This document shows positions 1 to 5,568 of a DNA stretch of 18,141 bases, one piece after another. A model generated the notes under the pieces. That model searched no databases and had not been told where the DNA came from. It saw only the letters and a list, made by a program, of their open reading frames with translations. This stretch comes from an uncultured Coprococcus sp. (GTDB taxonomy: Bacteria > Bacillota > Clostridia > Lachnospirales > Lachnospiraceae), in contig URJI01000058.1 in NCBI GenBank assembly GCA_900548215.1, forward strand, positions 1 to 18,141. The letters run 5' to 3'. Position numbers and translations under genes: made by a program. Positions within the stretch are counted from its first letter, which is position 1. Each line of letters begins with the position of its first letter.

Positions 1-1267
1 CCTCTGCCCAGGATTCAAGCTGTGCAAACACATACACAGGGATCACCTCATACTGTTTATCACCGGTCTTTGTTCTGAAATATGTGAGTCTTACATCATT
101 GAATGTTACTTCTGAATATCCAGTATAGCCAGCGAAATGCTGTGGCACGGCTTTCTTAAGACTTTCTACAGCCTCATCCCATGTGATAAGTTTGTCCACC
201 TGATGAAGTTCATCTTCCGATCTCATCGGCCAGTATCCGTAAAACGTCACTATCCCATCCTCGTTGAACGACATCTGATAATAGGATCTCTCAGAATAAT
301 AGTAACTGCCCGTATCTACATAACCATCTTCCCCGCTGCTGCTTGTTATGGTATCAATACCTGTTGCTACAGGCTGATATATCGCTGTATCATTGATCGA
401 AGCATCGAACCGGACTATATATCCATCTTTGTCATACTCTATGACATTGTAATCCGCTCCATCATAACCTTTATACATATCTATGATCGATGTCTGGACC
501 ACATCCTTAAAGCCCCAGGAAGCCATGTCCTCCGCAGCTTTTCTCCCGGCCTGCTCAGGGTTCATCCCACAGCTGTTTTCTGCTTCTTTATCTGTACTTT
601 CTTCTTTTTCCGTGTCTTCGTTCAGATCATCCGGATTGTAGTCATAGTAAGTAATGCTACGTATCTGTCTGGCCGCCATCTCGTCCGTGATCTCCTCAGG
701 ATATGCCCTTGATACTGCAAATGCCTCATCTATAGACCAGTCAGAACTCATAAATCTGACAATATAAGGCACTCCGTTCATCTTTCCTATAAAATACTCT
801 CCACTGTAATCCGGTTTTTCTCCACTGTTATCCTCTAAGTATTTATCAATACCGGCTCTGTCAACATCCTCGTTGAACATTTCCTCAGGGTAATTGTATA
901 TCCCCTCACTCTCATCAAGAAATGTTTTAACTATCTCCTCCCGGGTAGTATCTGTCAGAATACCCATTCTGTAGGACTTCGTATACATCCTGTCTTTACC
1001 AGGGACGATTATATCTTTATCATCTATCGAAATCTTCTTTAAGTTTGTCCCATCCACCGGCAGATCTGTCTTTGCACTCTCAGGTATGCCAAGCTGCTGG
1101 GCCAGAAAACCTCTGTTCTCATCAGCCGACGCTTCCTCAGATACCAATGCATCAGCTCCAGACGCACCTGAATCATCAGTCTCATAATTTATATCCTTAT
1201 CGCTGCACCCAGTAAATGCAATAACAGCACACATCACGGCAGATATGATCCAGCCTTTTTTCCTCAT
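1..1267 (-). CDS. Secreted lipoprotein of unknown function, 3' end beyond window
   Basis: An open frame runs from ATG at 1267 to the left edge without a stop (422 codons visible), so the C-terminus is missing. The N-terminus has two lysines, a hydrophobic stretch and a lipobox IAFTGC, with the lipidated cysteine at residue 21. The mature protein should therefore be anchored on the outer face of the cytoplasmic membrane. The rest is acidic and rich in Tyr, Asp and Glu, with a low-complexity Glu/Asp/Lys linker around residues 215-235 and no motif I recognise. GGAGG lies 8 nt before the ATG. It follows B1 by 50 nt on the same strand, so it is probably the last visible gene of the agrD-led unit. 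The plus-strand open frame opposite it (137-712) is a shadow. Function is unknown; the surface location fits a cell-envelope or immunity-type role, but nothing in the sequence proves that. Confidence 0.85.
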   Translation of the reverse strand, partial: MRKKGWIISAVMCAVIAFTGCSDKDINYETDDSGASGADALVSEEASADENRGFLAQQLGIPESAKTDLPVDGTNLKKISIDDKDIIVPGKDRMYTKSYRMGILTDTTREEIVKTFLDESEGIYNYPEEMFNEDVDRAGIDKYLEDNSGEKPDYSGEYFIGKMNGVPYIVRFMSSDWSIDEAFAVSRAYPEEITDEMAARQIRSITYYDYNPDDLNEDTEKEESTDKEAENSCGMNPEQAGRKAAEDMASWGFKDVVQTSIIDMYKGYDGADYNVIEYDKDGYIVRFDASINDTAIYQPVATGIDTITSSSGEDGYVDTGSYYYSERSYYQMSFNEDGIVTFYGYWPMRSEDELHQVDKLITWDEAVESLKKAVPQHFAGYTGYSEVTFNDVRLTYFRTKTGDKQYEVIPVYVFAQLESWAE

Positions 1268-1317
1268 AATGGTATCCTCCTGTCCTTGAACAAACGTTAA
1301 TTAAGAACGCCTAATTA

Positions 1318-2196
1318 CTACTTCTCCGCCTGCGGAAGTGCATCTATATCTACAAAATCCGGTGAAGTTGTAGGATCATATGCCTCCCCATTTATAGGCC
1401 TGACCCCATAGTAATGTCGGTCATTTTCTCCAAACTCCTGCGGAACTGCAAAACCAATGGTACAATCCAGGCTCTCTCCTCCAGCCAGTCTGAAAAAGAA
1501 ATATCTCATTGATCTCTCATCACCATCTGTATATATTGGTTTATCAAAATATACGATGTCCTCTCTGGCTGTCATTTCCCCGCTATCAGATACACTTGTA
1601 ACCTCAAGCGGAAATGTATTTGTCACTGTCCTGGTACCACAATTAGTGAGCCTGCATTTTATAAAATATACCTTTTGAGGCATCGTCTTTGTATATGTAT
1701 ATTTATCAATAACGTCCTGATTCCTTGCCAATATTTCATCCATTTCCTCATAAGTGTAAGCATCAAATGGAGCCTCCTGCATCTCTTTGACCTCCGGAGC
1801 CTCTTTCCAGATGGAATCCCAATCAGTGACGTCTTCCAGCAGATTTGATACAGGCAGGGTCTGGGACTGGAAGTATTCTACAGGATATTCCGTCTCTGCA
1901 CTTATATCATCTCCTTCCAGAACATCGGCTGACAGAAGCTCTACCTTTACAGGTCCATCATAAAAAATGTTGTCACCGACCACAGCTCTGTTATCTTCAG
2001 ATGTGTCATTGTTCTCTACGCTCTCAGCATCAGTTTTATCTGCTGTCTCTGTGACCGCATCGGTCTCTGAAGCCTTGCGGTTAATCCTGTCAGAAACTGA
2101 CTCTTTATTCTCCTGAAGCCAATATGCAACGATACCTGTAAGCAAGATCATAAGCGCCACAACAACAGATATAAATGCGCATCTTTTTTTATTCAT
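1318..2196 (-). CDS. Membrane-anchored extracellular protein B1 (paralogue of B2)
   Basis: 292 residues. A short basic N-terminus is followed by one hydrophobic segment (about residues 7-27) without a lipobox, then an acidic Thr/Asp/Glu-rich linker to about residue 75, then a predicted extracellular domain. This N-in, C-out single-pass layout is inferred. The core is highly conserved with B2: VELLSADVLEG, the stretch QKVYFIKCRLTN, TNTFPLEVTSVSDSGEMT, YTDGDERSM, VPQEFGEND and the C-terminal DFVDIDALP. The alternating strand pattern in the core recalls Ig-like extracellular domains such as DUF4352, but I cannot assign a family. GGAGG lies 9 nt before the ATG. It follows secreted-protein gene A1 by 52 nt, the same order as A2-B2, which suggests that A and B work as a pair. 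An immunity, receptor or tethering partner for A is possible but unproven. Confidence 0.85.
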   Translation of the reverse strand: MNKKRCAFISVVVALMILLTGIVAYWLQENKESVSDRINRKASETDAVTETADKTDAESVENNDTSEDNRAVVGDNIFYDGPVKVELLSADVLEGDDISAETEYPVEYFQSQTLPVSNLLEDVTDWDSIWKEAPEVKEMQEAPFDAYTYEEMDEILARNQDVIDKYTYTKTMPQKVYFIKCRLTNCGTRTVTNTFPLEVTSVSDSGEMTAREDIVYFDKPIYTDGDERSMRYFFFRLAGGESLDCTIGFAVPQEFGENDRHYYGVRPINGEAYDPTTSPDFVDIDALPQAEK

Positions 2197-2248
2197 CTTC
2201 CATGTCCTCCAAACTCTGCCTTCTATAACTTAAACGTTTACATTAGAA

Positions 2249-2745
2249 TTAATCATATAAAGTATAATTCTTTGTGGAATCAGGGCTCCACCATCCCTTA
2301 GAGTCAATTGGAGCTGATACTGAATGTCTCTTCTTAAGTCTCGCATAAGAGGCTCCTTTCGCCTTAACAGTATTTTTAAAGCTGGCCTGAATACCCACTG
2401 AAACTCCATGTGCCTTTGACATATCTTTTGTACCGCTTCCACCTTCTGTATTAGCTCCCTGAACTCTATAATAGAGCATAGGTCCCTCTGTAGGATAGAT
2501 ATAGACCCTTGTACTGTTATACTTATATCTAAAAGGCGAATAACTTACCGAATTATTATTTCCATGTACGAACAATGTATTATTTGTATTTGGTTCTCCC
2601 TTCTTGCCATAATCACACGTTGCAATATCACTTGAATCAGCCTTAGCTGTCCCTGCAACTCCAACTGCTCCTGAAAACGCCATAGCACCTGCTACCGCAA
2701 ACATAACTGCGCCTGTCTTTAATCTTGTAATAATTTTTTATTCAT
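2249..2745 (-). pseudogene. Secreted-protein gene A1, frameshifted in the signal peptide
   Basis: The ATG at 2745 overlaps the agrB stop (ATGA) and has AAGGAGAG upstream, inside the last agrB codons. As written, that frame reads only MNKKLLQD then stop. The tract after ATGAAT is six A; with seven, the frame would read MNKKIITRLKTGAV and run directly into the long downstream frame, giving a 165-residue protein, the same length as A2. The rebuilt N-terminus is a classic signal peptide (basic start, hydrophobic core, AGTAKA-type cleavage site), then about 130 mature residues. The C-terminal half is shared with A2: HGNNNSVSY, GPMLYYRVQGA, SYARLK, RHS, IDSKGWWSPDSTKNYT and terminal YD. An internal ATG at 2704 could start a product lacking the basic N-region, but no good ribosome site precedes it. 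A -1 slip on AAA AAA would also restore the frame. The family is not recognised. Confidence 0.8.
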
Positions 2746-3317
2746 AATATATCTCTCCTTCGTTTCTTAATAATTTCTGGTATGCATAATAGCTGCATAC
2801 ACATAACAAGCAATATACCTGTAGCAATGTTCACGCAGTATGTCTTACAATCAATCCAATATAAGAAAATTTCCACACTAATCCACACCGATACAAGAAC
2901 TATGGCCTTTTTCTTATTTCTGCGCTTTTCATACTCCATCAAAGGTTTTATTCTATTCTCAACTGGACTCAGCAAAGCTATTACACCGCCAGCGATGATA
3001 GTGATATACACAATTATAAGAGGCCTGCTAACCAGCTTTGGTACAAAATACGATGCAATCATTATGATAGTTGATGATATAAGACATAACACTGAACTTT
3101 TTGAATGAAATCCGCCTGAAGAACGCCTTATAGTCACGAAACTTAATATGATAAACAGACTGCTGAGAACATCCCCCATAATAATTCCTTCCACAATTCC
3201 ACCCAGAAATGGAAGCACACTGAACAGAATGTTCCCAAGAGCATACTCATACAGTTCCGCATCCTCCTCCACAATACAGTTTTTATCAATCAGCCACCTG
3301 ACTATTTGTTTTTTCAT
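2742..3317 (-). CDS. agrB: AgrB-like autoinducer-processing membrane peptidase
   Basis: 191 residues, the usual AgrB size. AgrB is a polytopic membrane cysteine endopeptidase that removes the C-terminal tail of AgrD and closes the thiolactone ring. The family signature is clear: RRSSGGFHS followed by a cysteine, with His71 and Cys78 spaced exactly seven residues apart like catalytic His77/Cys84 of Staphylococcus aureus AgrB. Four or five hydrophobic segments follow, and the C-terminus is basic (KKRRRDIL). Its stop TGA overlaps the start of A1 as ATGA, and its last codons carry the A1 ribosome site, so translation is probably coupled. The start has a modest AAAGGGA site. It lies about 1.75 kb from its substrate gene agrD because A2 and B2 intervene; a deleted second agrB copy remains beside agrD. 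Confidence 0.93.
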   Translation of the reverse strand: MKKQIVRWLIDKNCIVEEDAELYEYALGNILFSVLPFLGGIVEGIIMGDVLSSLFIILSFVTIRRSSGGFHSKSSVLCLISSTIIMIASYFVPKLVSRPLIIVYITIIAGGVIALLSPVENRIKPLMEYEKRRNKKKAIVLVSVWISVEIFLYWIDCKTYCVNIATGILLVMCMQLLCIPEIIKKRRRDIL

Positions 3318-3354
3318 ACTCGTTTCCCTTTATTAAATATCTCTGCAGATTTGC

Positions 3355-3485
3355 GGGGCTGCCCCTACTATTTTGAACCTGCGTTCATGCAGGTCTCCTG
3401 TAGGTATCGCCACAAAGCCACGCTTTGTGGCAGGTCGATGGTGCGCATTGATAGTTACTCGCTTACGGCTCGTAAGCGCACCATC
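3355..3485. repeat. Cluster of four inverted repeats between B2 and agrB
   Basis: The 168-bp gap between B2 and agrB is filled with palindromes. They are: GGGGC/GCCCC at 3355-3359 and 3361-3365; ACCTGC/GCAGGT at 3377-3382 and 3389-3394; a perfect 10-bp stem GCCACAAAGC/GCTTTGTGGC with a 3-nt loop at 3409-3418 and 3422-3431; and a 10-bp outer stem GATGGTGCGC/GCGCACCATC at 3437-3446 and 3476-3485. Inside the last one is CGCTTAC/GTAAGCG (3460-3466 and 3472-3478), which shares three bases with the outer arm. The outer arm ends directly at the B2 stop codon. No T-tract follows, so these are not simple terminators. A small non-coding repetitive element or MITE-like remnant is the best reading; a structured agrB leader is the alternative. 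Confidence 0.65.
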
Positions 3486-4382
3486 TCATTCCTCGGGCTT
3501 TGGAAGTGCATCTATATCCACATAATTCGGCAAAGCTGCAGGATCATATTGACACGGCTCCCCATTTGCAGTCAAAGGTCTATCACCGTAATAATGATGG
3601 TCATTCTCCCCAAACTCTTGAGGAACCACAAGTCCGATCGTACACTCCATGCTCTCATTACCAGCAAGTCTGAAGAAAAAATATTTCATTGACCTTTCAT
3701 CTCCATCAGTATAAATCGGCTTATCATAATACTTAAGATCTTCTCTAAATGTCATTTCCCCTGTATCAGAAACACTTGTTACCTCTAATGGTAATGTGTT
3801 AGTCACTGTTTGAGTGCCCTCATTTGTAAGCCGACACTTTATAAAATATACTTTCTGTGGTCTGACAACAGTTGTAGTACAACTGTCTATCAAATCACTT
3901 GCACGTTCATTTATTTCTGCAGCTTCTTCATTTGTGTATTCCCCATATGAGGATTCCTGCAATTTCTTAAATTCAGGAGATGCTTCACATACTGCGTCCC
4001 AATCGGTAATTTCCTCGGACAAATTTTCTGCTGGAAGTTCCTTAGACTTAAAATTCTCTACAGGATATTTCATCTCTGCACTTATATCCCTGCCTTCAAG
4101 CACATCGGCTGACAATAACTCAATCTTTACACGTCCAATCATCATAATATTGTCGCCGCATTCATCTTGGTAATCTTCCGTTGTATCATTTGAATCATTA
4201 TCCATGCTGCTTTCTGTAACTGACATAGCTGTTGTCTTTTTGTTTGCATCCGTCTCAGTAACTTTATAACTTACCCGCTCTGTCACTGGCTCTTTGTTCT
4301 TCTGCAGCCAATAAGCCAACATAATTGTCACTATAATTATCAGCACCAACATTGATACAGCAACATATTTCTTCTTATTCAA
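3486..4382 (-). CDS. Membrane-anchored extracellular protein B2 (paralogue of B1)
   Basis: 298 residues from a TTG start at 4382. I chose TTG because GGAGG lies 10 nt upstream and because the protein then begins like B1 (NKKK before the hydrophobic segment, then AYWLQ(K/E)NKE). The earlier in-frame ATG at 4412 places this GGAGG inside the coding region. One membrane segment (about residues 5-26), an acidic Thr/Ser/Asp linker and a C-terminal extracellular domain nearly co-linear with B1 follow: ELLSADVLEG, QKVYFIKCRLTN, PLEVTSVSD, YTDGDERSM, VPQEFGEND and YVDIDALP. Several Cys residues are present in the exported part, so it may carry disulfides. It is intact although its upstream partner A2 carries a nonsense codon. 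The function is unknown; a partner or immunity protein for A is an inference from gene order only. Confidence 0.83.
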   Translation of the reverse strand: MNKKKYVAVSMLVLIIIVTIMLAYWLQKNKEPVTERVSYKVTETDANKKTTAMSVTESSMDNDSNDTTEDYQDECGDNIMMIGRVKIELLSADVLEGRDISAEMKYPVENFKSKELPAENLSEEITDWDAVCEASPEFKKLQESSYGEYTNEEAAEINERASDLIDSCTTTVVRPQKVYFIKCRLTNEGTQTVTNTLPLEVTSVSDTGEMTFREDLKYYDKPIYTDGDERSMKYFFFRLAGNESMECTIGLVVPQEFGENDHHYYGDRPLTANGEPCQYDPAALPNYVDIDALPKPEE

Positions 4383-4411
4383 TTTTACTTGTCCTCCAAT
4401 TGAGTTAAACA

Positions 4412-4440
4412 CCTGCCATACAGCTATGCTGTATAGCAGG
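4412..4440. other. Intercistronic hairpin between A2 and B2
   Basis: CCTGC, one mismatch, ATACAGC, loop TAT, GCTGTAT, one mismatch, GCAGG: a 12-bp imperfect palindrome. On the minus strand it lies after the A2 stop and before the B2 ribosome site. No T-run follows on that strand, so a full terminator is unlikely. It may stabilise or process the mRNA or reduce B2 expression. The corresponding A1-B1 gap (2197-2248) has no such hairpin. Confidence 0.5.
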
Positions 4441-4468
4441 ATAGTTTAATCTTTATTTTTACTTAATT

Positions 4469-4966
4469 TCAATCATATATAGTGTAATTTTTTGTTGAAT
4501 CAGGACTCCACCATCCCTTAGAGTCAATCGGAACCGTTGTAGAATGTCTCATCTTAAGTCTTGCGTAAGACATACCACTCTCTCTAACTTGATTTGTAAA
4601 ACTGGCTTGAACACCTACCGGAACCCCATGAGCATTTGACTTATTTTCAACACCACTTCCTGCAGATGTTTTTGCGCCTTGAACTCTATAATAAAGCATC
4701 GGACCAACCGTAGGATATATAAACACTTTAGTAGAATTGCTTTTATATCTAAAACTAGTATAACTTACAGAATTATTGTTCCCATGGCTAAATGGTGCAT
4801 TATCTGTATTGGCTTCTTGATTTATATCACTGCTGTATATATCAGTATTTTTCAGATTTGCATACGCAGTACCGGCTGCCCCTGCAGCTCATGAAAAAGC
4901 CATAGTTCCTGCCATTGCGAACATAACTGCTTTCTTATTGAAATTTTTAACTATTTTCCTACTCAT
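4469..4966 (-). pseudogene. Secreted-protein gene A2, nonsense codon in the signal peptide
   Basis: Starts at ATG 4966 with AAGGAGAG upstream. The frame has 165 codons plus the stop, but codon 26 is TGA (4889-4891). The translation is MSRKIVKNFNKKAVMFAMA..., then MAFS, stop, AAGAAGTAYA. A1 has MAFSGAVGVAGTAKA at this place, so a glycine codon GGA has become TGA by one base change. The break is in the hydrophobic core of the signal peptide, so no secreted product is expected unless TGA is read through. Downstream the frame is open and well conserved with A1 (HGNNNSVSY, GPMLYYRVQGA, SYARLK, SKGWWSPDSTKNYT, terminal YD), which suggests a recent lesion. The next in-frame ATG (4726) would start after the signal peptide and yield only an 85-residue cytoplasmic fragment. 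B2 follows. Confidence 0.82.
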
Positions 4967-5075
4967 ATTATTTCTCTCCTTTGTTTATTAATAATTTCTC
5001 TTATGCATACGTAATAGATCCATGCTGAACCACACTTATACAGGAACTATAACCCTTTCTGGGCTTTTCAAATTC
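4964..5075 (-). pseudogene. Internally deleted remnant of a second agrB copy
   Basis: Two blocks match the 3' part of the intact agrB. Block 1, 4964-5009 against 2743-2788, has 40 of 46 identical positions and includes the last agrB codons and the ribosome site of the following A gene. Block 2, 5028-5054 against 2881-2907, has 21 of 27 identical; its extension 5060-5075 against 2921-2936 has 13 of 16, with an indel of about 8 nt between them. The AgrB N-terminal two-thirds, including the His/Cys motif, and about 90 nt between the two blocks are gone. The agrD stop codon lies inside this remnant. This shows that the order was once agrD-agrB-A-B and that [agrB-A-B] was duplicated in tandem. The kept 3' end supplies the A2 ribosome site. 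Confidence 0.8.
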
Positions 5076-5232
5076 GTTCTCTTTTCTTGAATTTCTCTAT
5101 TCCAGCAGGTTCCTTAGGTTGATATACGAATGCACATGAAGCTGAATTTGCACTTGTTTTAAGTTCATTTGTCAATAAACCCGTCAACACACGTGCCACA
5201 CTTATAGCCTTGTTCTTTGATCGTCTATCCAT
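5068..5232 (-). CDS. agrD: AgrD-like cyclic (thio)lactone autoinducer precursor
   Basis: 54 residues, typical for AgrD. The start is ATG 5232 with a strong AGAGGAGG 8 nt upstream; a longer in-frame version from 5325 has no ribosome site and reads through leader hairpins. The layout is an amphipathic basic N-terminal leader (residues 1-27 with VARVLTGLLTNEL), then SANSASCAFVY, then the tail QPKEPAGIEKFKK. AN-x-x-x-C-x4-(Q)PK-x-P is the hallmark of the clostridial AgrD family. Cys33 should form a five-residue ring with Tyr37, and AgrB should cut after Tyr37; the released peptide probably begins a few residues before Cys33 (predicted core CAFVY with an S-A-S exo-tail of uncertain length). The last codons run into the deleted agrB remnant. 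Its receptor is probably the divergent AgrC-like kinase. Confidence 0.9.
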   Translation of the reverse strand: MDRRSKNKAISVARVLTGLLTNELKTSANSASCAFVYQPKEPAGIEKFKKRERI

Positions 5233-5394
5233 CTGATATTCCTCCTCTCTTGAACGCCAGCCATAAGAAATCACCTTCGGCGATGGGCTGGTGCTGCATA
5301 TCAAGTTTTCACAGAAACTTGACACATACCTTTTCTACAAAACGTCTTGCAGATTCATTCTACCTTTTTTCTCATAAAATTCTACAGCTATTAA

Positions 5395-5446
5395 CCCAAC
5401 GGTCATTTTTCGATACCGAACGTCATGTTATCTTTCGGTGAACGGT
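5395..5446 (-). promoter_or_regulatory. Three AgrA/LytTR-type direct repeats
   Basis: On the minus strand three 9-mers with a GTT core lie in tandem: ACCGTTCAC (5446-5438), GACGTTCGG (5424-5416) and ACCGTTGGG (5403-5395). Start-to-start spacing is 22 and 21 bp, two helical turns, like the 9-bp repeats with 12-bp spacers bound by S. aureus AgrA; the last copy fits the published AgrA consensus at every position. The first and last copies share 13 bases (AACGGTCATTTTT, plus strand). The orientation points to agrD, so autoactivation by the adjacent response regulator is likely. Confidence 0.65.
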
Positions 5447-5495
5447 CATTTTTGAGGGGTGAGTGGTACATCACCTTCAAAATAGACCAAATATA

Positions 5496-5523
5496 TAGAC
5501 ATTTATCTGTTTTATAATATAAT
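5496..5523 (+). promoter_or_regulatory. Candidate housekeeping sigma promoter of agrCA
   Basis: TAGACA (5496-5501, one mismatch to TTGACA), a 16-bp spacer and a perfect TATAAT (5518-5523). A second TATAAT overlaps at 5513-5518. The start site would lie about 35-40 nt before the agrC start. The good match suggests constitutive expression of the sensor pair, unlike the weak promoter seen on the agrD side. Confidence 0.6.
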
Positions 5524-5568
5524 AAATGTGCGTATATAAAACATTCCATACCAAAGGAGCTGTACTTG

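Larger units (their letters stand above)
5233..5568. promoter_or_regulatory. Divergent control region between agrD and agrC
   Basis: This 336-bp non-coding region holds the agrC promoter, three LytTR/AgrA-like boxes and the agrD leader. The leader side (minus strand) has two hairpins: TCAAGTTT/AAACTTGA (5301-5308 and 5315-5322, 6-nt loop), and CCAGCC/GGCTGG (5257-5262 and 5286-5291) enclosing ATCACC/GGCGAT (5270-5275 and 5279-5284, one G-U pair). A weak candidate agrD promoter is TTGGGT (5399-5394), 17 bp, TATGAG (5376-5371), next to the box at 5395-5403, as expected for an activator-dependent promoter. No other gene is seen. Confidence 0.6.

Noticed and set aside
137..712. 191-codon plus-strand open frame
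   Set aside because: It lies opposite the lipoprotein frame, has a composition unlike a protein (rich in Ile, Arg, Phe, Cys) and no ribosome site.
2249..2745. A proteins as members of the lactococcin 972 or DUF2712 families
   Set aside because: Size and secretion are similar, but I see no convincing shared motif; the name would be a guess.
3409..3485. Palindromes as part of a CRISPR array
   Set aside because: The repeats differ from each other and there are no regular spacers.
3306..3692. 128-codon plus-strand open frame over the palindrome cluster
   Set aside because: It runs through the agrB start, the inverted repeats and the end of B2; no ribosome site, and the peptide reflects the repeat sequence.
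5233..5325. Longer agrD frame starting at 5325 (85 residues)
   Set aside because: No ribosome site before that ATG, the extra 31 residues are unlike AgrD leaders and coincide with leader hairpins; ATG 5232 has an ideal site and gives the usual AgrD length.
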